Shown here: piece by piece, positions 57,168-64,000 of the stretch
Layout of the letters: each line of letters opens with the position of its first letter
Numbering within the stretch: the stretch's first letter is position 1
From: Xanthomonas phaseoli pv. phaseoli
GTDB lineage: Bacteria > Pseudomonadota > Gammaproteobacteria > Xanthomonadales > Xanthomonadaceae
Length of the DNA: 64,000 nucleotides
Assembly (NCBI GenBank): GCA_022749655.1
Contig: CP094244.1
Location: 23,662 to 87,661, forward strand
Direction of reading: 5' to 3'
The notes under the pieces: generated by a model
Told to the model about the DNA's origin: nothing
Seen by the model: only the letters and a program-made list of their open reading frames with translations
Database searches by the model: none
Made by a program: the position numbers and the translations under genes

Positions 57168-57761
57168 ATGCATAAGCTGCCTAACCCCGCGTCCCTGACC
57201 GCCGCTGAGCGTGCCGAGCTGCGCGATGCCATCGCCGGCCCTCGCTATGCCCAGCAGCCGCATGACTTGGCCGACGGCTCGCGCTACTACATTGCCGAGG
57301 AAGCCGGCCGCATCGTCGTGACCAAGTTCCACGGCAAGGCCTTGAAGCCTGACCGGGTGTGGTTCCGGTCGCAGGCCGCAGCCGAGCAAGACATTGCCAG
57401 CTTCACCACCCGCCGGCAGCAGCTTGCCGACGCCCAGGCCGAGCGCCGCGCCGAGGCCAAGCGCCCGCACACCCTCACCGTGGGGGCGGTGCTGGTGTCC
57501 AGCTACGGCTACGAGCAGACCAATGTGGACTTTTACGAGGTCGTCGCCGTGCAGAATCGCACCGTGACCCTGCGCGAGCTGGTGCAGCAGCGACAGGACA
57601 CCGGCCACATGTCCGGCACTGCCATCCCGGTGCCAGGCCAGTACACAAAGGCCGAGCCGATCCGCAAGCGGGTCAATCCGCGCAACGGCGTCAAGTTGTC
57701 CAGCAGTGCCTATGCCCACCCGTGGGACGGGCGCCCGCACTACTGGTCAAGCTACGCGTGA
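57168..57761 (+). CDS. YGYEQTN-type conserved phage/plasmid protein
   Basis: 197 residues. The N-terminal part has DGSRYYIAEEAGRIVVTKFH; the C-terminal part VGAVLVSSYGYEQTNVDFYE and HPWDGRPHYWSSYA. The same C-terminal blocks occur in the gene at 42594-44569, which an IS256 element broke. Proteins with this motif are common in phages and plasmids and have no known role. Third gene of the operator-4 operon. Confidence 0.65.
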   Translation: MHKLPNPASLTAAERAELRDAIAGPRYAQQPHDLADGSRYYIAEEAGRIVVTKFHGKALKPDRVWFRSQAAAEQDIASFTTRRQQLADAQAERRAEAKRPHTLTVGAVLVSSYGYEQTNVDFYEVVAVQNRTVTLRELVQQRQDTGHMSGTAIPVPGQYTKAEPIRKRVNPRNGVKLSSSAYAHPWDGRPHYWSSYA

Positions 57762-57810
57762 GCCGCTAGACGTAGCCCAGCGCTGCGGCGGCAGCTTTTT
57801 TAGACTCGCG

Positions 57811-57831
57811 GTGTGCAATGGGTGTGCACAC
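57811..57831. promoter_or_regulatory. Palindromic operator, copy 5
   Basis: GTGTGCAAT-GGG-TGTGCACAC, the same right-half variant as copy 1. It lies 25 bp before ATG 57857. Confidence 0.65.
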
Positions 57832-57856
57832 CGCAAGCTGATCGAAGGAACCGAAC

Positions 57857-58200
57857 ATGGACAAGCCCAGACCCAATGCCGCCCCGGCGCGCACCGGCAG
57901 CTATCCCAGCGCCCATGCCGGGCTACTGCTGCACGTGCGCCACCAGGTCGAAAACGGGGAGCCACAATTCGGCGTCCACCTTGCCCCCACGTCGGCGACG
58001 TGTCAGGCCCGGCGTATTGCACCGTGCGCGGCGTGGCTGCGCTTGATGTCTTCGTGTCTTCGCCGGCAGCGGTGTCGGCCGACCTGGCTGCGCTGGTCGT
58101 GGCTGGCGGGCATTACGTGCTGACCCTGGAGGCGGCCGCACAGCTGGCCGCTGACTTCGCACTGCCGGTGCGCGCACCCCCACTGATCGAAGGCGCGTAG
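57857..58200 (+). CDS. Hypothetical plasmid protein (one frameshift)
   Basis: About 114 residues after repair. It starts MDKPRPNAAPARTGSYPSAH, has LLLHVRHQVENGEPQFGVHL, then slips at the C run 57984-57988. One more C continues it as HVGDVSGPAYCTVRGVAAL and ends LPVRAPPLIEGA at 58200. Behind operator copy 5. No family recognised. Confidence 0.5.
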
Positions 58201-58310
58201 CGCGCCCGTAGCGCACTCCGGTAGCGTCCTGGACGTGCCGGCGCCATGCTTCCTGTGTGATCACACCGCGCAGCCCCAACCCGTGGGCTGTCCGGCAATG
58301 AGGCAATCCC

Positions 58311-58895
58311 ATGCTGATCCATCTTTCGCCCCGGCTGTTTGAGCCGCAGGGCATCCCCACCCGGTGCGAACTGATCGATATTGCGATTGCCCCGTTCGGC
58401 CTGCTGCTACGCAACGGCATCGAGGTCGTCGCCCGCCGCCCGTATCCCAACAAACGGTATCAGGTGGCCTGTCGCAAGATCGGACGCAAGGCCATGAATG
58501 GCCTGTTGATCGAGACGGCCGGAACCGTCGATGCGTTCCGCGTCGTCACCCGCTGGGCGGTCGAGGGGGAAATGCTCTGCACCCACGAGGTGAACTACAG
58601 CCTCGCCGACCAGGACCACGACGCAGTGAGCGAAGATGTCCTGTTTTGCAACCGCCAGGCTGCACAGGTGTATCACCAACCCCGCATGGCGGTGCTGGGA
58701 AGCGACTGCATCGCGGGCGATGCTGGCGTATCGTCTGTCACGTCCACCGAGTTCATTAGCGTGTCCGGTCCGGTCGTCACGGGCTGCCGGCAGCAGCTGC
58801 GGCTATCGACCATCACACGCGCCAGGCTGTTTGATCCGATGTTTGTTTCCCGGCGCATTCCGCCGGCCGATCACGCGTTCCGTGTCGAGCGATAG
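58311..58895 (+). CDS. Hypothetical plasmid protein spanning the contig join
   Basis: 194 residues from ATG 58311: [40 protein letters not shown] and [19 protein letters not shown]. No family, signal peptide or membrane segment recognised. Its last 57 bases equal window bases 1-57, and the frame runs through 58838/58839 unbroken, which shows that the window end continues into the window start. Confidence 0.6.
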   Translation: MLIHLSPRLFEPQGIPTRCELIDIAIAPFGLLLRNGIEVVARRPYPNKRYQVACRKIGRKAMNGLLIETAGTVDAFRVVTRWAVEGEMLCTHEVNYSLADQDHDAVSEDVLFCNRQAAQVYHQPRMAVLGSDCIAGDAGVSSVTSTEFISVSGPVVTGCRQQLRLSTITRARLFDPMFVSRRIPPADHAFRVER

Positions 58896-58952
58896 CCGGG
58901 ACGAATCATGCCGGCGCCTCATGGCGCGAGGGCAAAATGCGTGCCACGCATG

Positions 58953-58973
58953 GTGTGCAATGGTTGTGCACAC
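58953..58973. promoter_or_regulatory. Palindromic operator, second reading of copy 1
   Basis: Same site as 115-135, with the gene of 58311-58895 now visible upstream. Confidence 0.6.
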
Positions 58974-59191
58974 GGGGATTGCTTGCGGTTTAAGGGCCGC
59001 GCGCGGATACTTGGCAGCGATATGACAACGCGGGTGGGAAGGCTACTAGCGCAGTAGACCCCGAAAACGAAAAAACCGCCCCGGCAAGGGCGGCTTTTTC
59101 ATCACTGGGCTGGCGGGACAAAACCAGTCAATGGGCTAGTCAGATAGCTCCATCCTAATCCCGCCGGCGAAGCCGTGCAAGAGGGAAAAGG

Positions 59192-59260
59192 ATGCAAAGG
59201 CCGAAACGCCGACCACCTTGCCCCGCTGCCGTTCATCGGCGCGGGACATGTCAACAGTAG
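59192..59260 (+). CDS. Leader peptide, second reading
   Basis: Same as 354-422. Confidence 0.5.
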   Translation: MQRPKRRPPCPAAVHRRGTCQQ

Positions 59261-60069
59261 ATCCAGGCTCTCACACGCCAGGCCCTGAACCGACCGCTCC
59301 CAGCGGTCGGCCGCACAAGCGTGTGCACTGGCGTCAGCCCAAGCCACCGGCCGGCAAGAAGCGCCGGCCGGCCGTCCTCGATGCCACCCGCGACGCGCTG
59401 GTGCGCAGCCTGGAACAACGGCGCGGCTCGCTGTGGATGCGGATTAGCCGCAACGTCATCGTGGCCGGCTATGCCCTGGACAAGGCACTGACGAGGGTGC
59501 GGGCGCTGCGCGCTGATGGCGCCGAATCACTGCTGGCCATGTCCGTCGCCCTGCTCTACCTGGCCGACGTGCGCACCGGGTTTGTGGGCAAGCCGCGCCA
59601 TGGCGGCGGCCGTTGGCACCGCTACACCCTCAAGGATCTCGCCCAGCTCGCCTATGGCGGACAGACCGGCGCCGAGCTGGAACGTGCCAAACGCTCGATC
59701 GACATGATGGTGAGCCTTGGCTGGGCATTCCCCACCAAGCAGGTGCGCCGGCACACCAAAGATGCCGAAGGCCGCGACGGGTGGAGCAGCGAGCCGGGCG
59801 TGCGCCGGCTCAACTTCCAACGGCTGTGCGACATGGCCGGCACCAGCTGGTTACTCAAGCGCGACCGCAAGCACGCCGACCAGGCGCGTGGGACCGGTGT
59901 TGCGTCCTTCGTCCAGGCGCACGCACGCCGGCAGTCGCCCCAGGGCGCGGCCACTACGCCGCGCACGGGCGCTGCCCGCCCTGCGGCACACCGAGCCACG
60001 GGCGACCCGCCAGGCGGCGCACAGAGCGCCGTGCAGCACATCTCCGACATCCTCGCCCTGTTCAAATAG
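59248..60069 (+). CDS. repA: RepA-like initiator, second reading of copy 1
   Basis: Same gene as 410-1231 with no difference in the coding part. Confidence 0.6.
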   Translation: MSTVDPGSHTPGPEPTAPSGRPHKRVHWRQPKPPAGKKRRPAVLDATRDALVRSLEQRRGSLWMRISRNVIVAGYALDKALTRVRALRADGAESLLAMSVALLYLADVRTGFVGKPRHGGGRWHRYTLKDLAQLAYGGQTGAELERAKRSIDMMVSLGWAFPTKQVRRHTKDAEGRDGWSSEPGVRRLNFQRLCDMAGTSWLLKRDRKHADQARGTGVASFVQAHARRQSPQGAATTPRTGAARPAAHRATGDPPGGAQSAVQHISDILALFK

Positions 60070-60673
60070 CCGTCCCGGCAGGCGTGCCCCTGCCCGATGC
60101 CGCAAAAACAGGTGTCCACGCCGGCCAATCTGCCGCGATCAGGCTAGCTGCCCCCTCTGCGGCGGCCTCGATCATCGCCTCGACGCCCTCAACGACACCC
60201 GCCAAAGCGAGTTCCCCACCGCCTCGGGGGATAACCTGTGGGGAAGTAGCGCTATTTGTGCTCCTTAATTGCCAGGCCAACCAGTCAACCTATGGTTGAA
60301 AACACAGTCAGTAGAGCGCTCAACAGCAAAACCGGCGTCGCCGCCGCTACGCGACGCCGACAGCGTTAAAAGCTTTATCGAGTTGCGGGGGCTGCGCCCC
60401 CATGTCCTCCCTACGCGGCTACGCCGCTACGGTCGCAACTTCGACCCCGGAGAGGGGCGTAAACGCCCCTCTCCCACCGGCTCTGCCCTCACTCAGGCGA
60501 AGGCTGAAACAACTGGATGGCAGAGCCGGCGGCTCCCTCACCCCAAAAGCAGGTCAGCAGGGAGTGATATACCGAGCGAATGAAGTAGAAGGCCCTGACC
60601 AGGCTGAAGGTGCCGATCACTCCGCAGAGGTAGAGCGGTCATCGTGCGCTACGCGCACACCAGCAGGTCGCCG

Positions 60674-60939
60674 TCACTTCACGCGGTGGATCAATCCACT
60701 GCGACAGATCACGTAGGCACGGTCACATGGGAAAGCCATGAGCTTACGGATCGACTTTTTGCGCGGAGCCAGGTTGTCCAGCTCGATGGCCACGGTCCAT
60801 CTGCCGTTGCTTACTACCAGGTCAATTACGCCTTGCCGGTTTTTTCCATTTGCAGCGGCACTTCCCATTCGACATGCCATGTCCGCCGCTTCAAACGACG
60901 TGACCACTGAAGCTGAAAGCGGTGGGCTGGTTGTGGCAT
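60674..60939 (-). CDS. Nuclease-like small gene, second reading, frame broken
   Basis: Same gene as 1836-2102. The T run is one base shorter here and shifts the frame; the first reading is probably right because it keeps the conserved-looking IDLVV and VAIELD segments together. Confidence 0.35.
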
Positions 60940-61082
60940 CGCCAGAAATTTATCCTGTTGCATGCAAGTTGTCACGTCGTCATGCATGCTTGTCGCTAAT
61001 TCAGCTTGCATGCGTGCATGCGTGTTGCTAAGGTATTGCACACTTGCCCTCAAGCAAGTGACTTCCACCAGGAGCGCAGTGC

Positions 61083-61716
61083 ATGAAAACCGTAGCCATC
61101 GCCGTCCAGAAGGGCGGCGCAGGTAAGACCACCATCGCGGTCCATCTGGCGGTGGCCGCGCAACAAGCAGGCCTGCGCGTTGCGCTGGCCGACACCGACC
61201 CCCAAGGCTCGGCCAAGGCATGGGCAGAAACCCGGTCGGATTCGACTTTGGAGGTGGTGGCGATCACATCGGCCAATGTCGGCGCTGCGGTCGCGGCCGC
61301 CGCCGAGGAAGGCTATGACCTGTTGATTGTGGACACCCCCGCATGCATCGGCCGGCATCGCCGCCGCGCTTGAGCATGCGGATCTAGCCTTGATGCCTGT
61401 CCGGCCAAGCCTGCTGGACCTTGCGGCCGCCCCGGCGTCCATCCGGCTACTGCACGCCAGCGGCAAGCCGGGGGCGTTCATCCTGTCCAGCGCTCCGATC
61501 CGGGCCAGCGAAACGCGCGAAATCGAGCGAGAACTAGCCAATACCGGCATTCCGGTGCTGGAAACGGTCATCCACGACCGTACGGCCTACCGCCGCGCCC
61601 TTGCTCATGGCCAGGCCGTGGGCGAATTTGAGCCGGCCGGCAAGGCCGCATTTGAGGTTCGCGCACTCTGGCGCGAAGTGAATACGCTACTCGCAACCAA
61701 AGGAACCCAAGCATGA
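61083..61716 (+). CDS. parA: ParA, second reading
   Basis: Same as 2246-2879, with the same short C run and frameshift. Confidence 0.82.
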
Positions 61717-62048
61717 ACACCGGACTCACCGGCAAGCTCGCCGCCCTGGACAAGAACAAGACCCAGCCGGAGAAGCCGGCGCGCCCAGCGGCGGACGCCG
61801 ACAGTGCGCAAGGCACCAGCCGCCCATCCAGCGCTGGTAAGAGCGCGCCGAAGGTCGGGGCGACACGAACCGTCACAATCCGGCACCTGACCGACGACGA
61901 CCTGCGCCGGCTATCTGAATTTAGGTATACCCACAACCTGACGATTCAGGACATTTCCATCAAGGGCATTTCCATGTTCCTCACCTCGATGGGACTTGCC
62001 CCGCTGTCCGCGATGGCCGACACCCCAGACGACGGCCAGGCTGAATAA
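61713..62048 (+). CDS. ParB-like partner, second reading
   Basis: Same as 2876-3211. Confidence 0.6.
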   Translation: MNTGLTGKLAALDKNKTQPEKPARPAADADSAQGTSRPSSAGKSAPKVGATRTVTIRHLTDDDLRRLSEFRYTHNLTIQDISIKGISMFLTSMGLAPLSAMADTPDDGQAE

Positions 62049-62049
62049 T

Positions 62050-62287
62050 CTTGCATGCAAGACGACTCGCAGGCATGCATGCATGCTGAAATGAAGACAA
62101 ACAGTCGTGCATGTAAGTCTGCAAGGTTGCTTAGTGTCTAGCATGCAAGACAGCAAGCTGTCATGCATGCATGTCGGAAAGGTGCATGCAAGTCGTCAAG
62201 CCGCTGACGCAGCTTGCAGGCATGCAGGCTGCCACAACCACCATATAAGCCGCATGCAAGTCATCAAGCATGCGTGCATGCAGGTGT
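62050..62287. repeat. GCATGCAAG array, second reading
   Basis: Same as 3213-3450. Confidence 0.62.
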
Positions 62288-62291
62288 AGGG

Positions 62292-63356
62292 ATGGGTGCC
62301 CAGGTCGTTGAAGCCTTCGCCAAGGGCCGGACAAATCGGCGGATACTCGCCGGTAAGCCGCGCGAGGTCGGCCGGTGGGTGATCGGCGACGAAGGAACCC
62401 GCCGCCGGCTTCTGAGCTTCGCACCTGGTGACCGCTTCGCGCTCGACCTGTGGGAGCAAAACGACTATGGCACAACCCGTTGGCGGGTCGTGCTGTGTGA
62501 AGCATTACAGCCCGGCGAGACCGGGGATAGCGTGCCATCGGTGCGCCCCGATGTTGCCATTCTGGCCGACATTACCGGCGCAACACGGGTGCGCGCGTAT
62601 GTCGCTTGGTTAGCCCTCAATCGCGCGAAAATTGAGACGCTAAATCGGCTAGAATTGGCGCGAATCGAACAGTTTTTCCAGCGCATGCCACTGGCGCGGT
62701 TGAAGGTTTTAACCGCCGACGTGAGAGCCAAACTCCCCGGAAAAGGCGAGGTTAGCGGCATGTCTGTGACACGAAAAAGGGTCATATCAGGACTGGCAAT
62801 CGGTCTAGGTCTGGCGGTTTTGGCTCCGGCGCTTGGCTGGGCAAGTGCCCGTATTCTTAGCGCGTTTGGGTTCACTGTCATCGCCAATTTGTCGCCCAGC
62901 GTTGCGCAGGGCATGTATCTACTGGACCGCAATGTGCGTAGCGCAGAGCGGGGTCAGCTGGTCGCTTTTCCGCCCCACAATGCCGCTGCCCGGTACGGCT
63001 TTGAACGCGGTTGGATGAAGCCCGGAAGTCTCTACATCAAGCGCGTTGGTGCCGTCGCCGGTGACACCGTGTGCGTCAATGTCGAAGTCACGATTGCGAC
63101 CCCGACGACACCCGGGCACCCGGCGACGTTTACACGCGTAGGTGCTGTATCTGCAACGGATCACACAGGTGTGCCGCTACCCCATGCGCTGCAAGGTTGC
63201 AATCGCGTGACCGCAGGACACATTTTTCCCGTCGGTGACGGCTTAGCGAACAGCTACGACGGCCGCTATTACGGGTTTGTGCCGGTGACCCTGATTGCCG
63301 GACGCATCACGCCGATATGGACCCAGGCGCAGCCAGATGGAGCCGATCATGAGTGA
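62292..63356 (+). CDS. traF: DUF2840-TraF, second reading
   Basis: Same as 3455-4519. Confidence 0.72.
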   Translation: MGAQVVEAFAKGRTNRRILAGKPREVGRWVIGDEGTRRRLLSFAPGDRFALDLWEQNDYGTTRWRVVLCEALQPGETGDSVPSVRPDVAILADITGATRVRAYVAWLALNRAKIETLNRLELARIEQFFQRMPLARLKVLTADVRAKLPGKGEVSGMSVTRKRVISGLAIGLGLAVLAPALGWASARILSAFGFTVIANLSPSVAQGMYLLDRNVRSAERGQLVAFPPHNAAARYGFERGWMKPGSLYIKRVGAVAGDTVCVNVEVTIATPTTPGHPATFTRVGAVSATDHTGVPLPHALQGCNRVTAGHIFPVGDGLANSYDGRYYGFVPVTLIAGRITPIWTQAQPDGADHE

Positions 63357-63939
63357 CCTGATGTCGCTAATTCTCGCCTGTTCTATCGGCGTGCATCCGC
63401 AGACCGTGCAAGCCATCATTAAGCATGAAAGCGGCGGCAACCCCTACGCCATCAACAATCAGGCCCGTAGCTTCTACCCGACCAGGCTGGAGGACGCGCA
63501 ACGCATTGCGGTCGAACAGGTGCGCGCGGGACGCAGTACCGATATCGGACTGATGCAGATCAACTCGCAACATCTAGGCAAGTTAGGGTTAACCCCGATT
63601 GACCTGCTGGACCCGTGCACGAACATCCGTGTCGGCACCACCATCCTCAGCCAGAACTATGCGCAAACATGGGCCAAGTATCGCGCCGAAAAGCCGGCAT
63701 TGCTGGGTGCGCTTTCGATATACAACACGGGCAACGAGTCGCGCGGATTGCGTAACGGATATGTGGGCTGGGTGTCGCAAGCGGCCGGGGTCACGGTCAA
63801 CTTGCCCGCTGGCGAGAGAGGGAGCGGCCGGCGGTCCACCAAAGCCCAATCCAATGCTGTTTCCGTGGTGTCGCCAGCTGCCGCGCCAACCGGGTTTGCA
63901 GGAACCGGCCCGAAGCCTTCAAAGCAGGGGCCACGCTGA
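63349..63939 (+). CDS. VirB1-like lytic transglycosylase, second reading
   Basis: Same as 4512-5102. Confidence 0.78.
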   Translation: MSDLMSLILACSIGVHPQTVQAIIKHESGGNPYAINNQARSFYPTRLEDAQRIAVEQVRAGRSTDIGLMQINSQHLGKLGLTPIDLLDPCTNIRVGTTILSQNYAQTWAKYRAEKPALLGALSIYNTGNESRGLRNGYVGWVSQAAGVTVNLPAGERGSGRRSTKAQSNAVSVVSPAAAPTGFAGTGPKPSKQGPR

Positions 63940-64000
63940 CCGCTTGTGTGGCGCTGTGGGCGGCCTGGTCGTCCAGGTGAGTGGACCCAGTGGTGCTACT

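Larger units (their letters stand above)
58839..64000. repeat. Second reading of bases 1-5163 (circular overlap)
   Basis: Collinear with 1-5163 except for G4 versus G5 (1388-1391; 60226-60230), C5 versus C4 (1606-1610; 60445-60448) and T7 versus T6 (2002-2008; 60840-60845). This is overlap of an uncircularised contig rather than a biological duplication. Confidence 0.9.

Noticed and set aside
58839..64000. True biological duplication of the rep-par-traF segment
   Set aside because: The copies sit exactly at the two window ends, a gene reads through the join, and the only differences are homopolymer lengths; contig overlap explains all of this.

Overview
The window is a conjugative plasmid of a Xanthomonas-like gammaproteobacterium (Xanthomonadaceae), read slightly more than once around. 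Bases 1-5163 recur at 58839-64000, differing only in three homopolymer lengths, and the gene at 58311-58895 runs across the join. The simplest reading is an untrimmed circular contig with a unique length near 58.84 kb. The host is inferred from high GC, from a cassette bounded by about 90-bp inverted repeats like those of the Xanthomonas TnXax1/MIC family, and from the type of its secreted plant-cell-wall enzyme.

Layout. (1) 0.1-2.1 kb: replication locus with an attenuator-like leader, leader peptide, RepA-like initiator and structured DNA. (2) 2.1-5.1 kb: parA, a small ParB-like partner, GCATGCAAG repeats, a DUF2840/TraF peptidase and a lytic transglycosylase. (3) 5.1-10.9 kb: oriT candidate, MOBP relaxase with a duplicated C-terminal module, TraG coupling protein, CopG-like regulator. 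(4) 10.9-15.6 kb: accessory block with a pRiA4b-ORF3 protein, a secreted avidin-family protein, a second diverged replication locus and an XRE regulator. (5) 15.6-26.8 kb: mating-pore operon trbB-C-D-E-J-K-L-F-G-I plus small companions. (6) 26.8-31.4 kb: a topoisomerase gene split by a 3.29-kb cassette carrying a PL9-like pectate lyase and an M12-type metalloprotease, with a TGATG target duplication. (7) 31.4-39.5 kb: nested mobile elements: a Tn3-family transposon with a FitAB-type toxin-antitoxin pair inside an older IS3 remnant, and an IS3 element inside its transposase. (8) 39.5-50.8 kb: truncated VirB1, small plasmid proteins, two IS256 copies flanking an acyltransferase, and a third IS3 copy. 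(9) 50.9-54.0 kb: PstI/BsuBI-type restriction-modification operon with a ribbon-helix-helix controller. (10) 54.0-58.9 kb: small unknown genes behind copies of a palindromic operator (GTGTGCAAT-N3-ATTGCACAC).

The relaxase, TraG, TraF and Trb proteins form one IncP/Tn4371-like transfer system. ParA and its partner would partition the plasmid, and the restriction-modification and toxin-antitoxin systems would stabilise it. The shared operators suggest that par and accessory operons answer to one plasmid regulator that I could not identify.

More than twenty genes carry a single frameshift as assembled, mostly one base missing from a run of identical bases. Because the two readings of the overlap disagree in exactly this way, I treat most of these as sequence errors and give repaired gene extents. 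I saw no tRNA, rRNA, CRISPR array, TAL effector or antibiotic-resistance gene.
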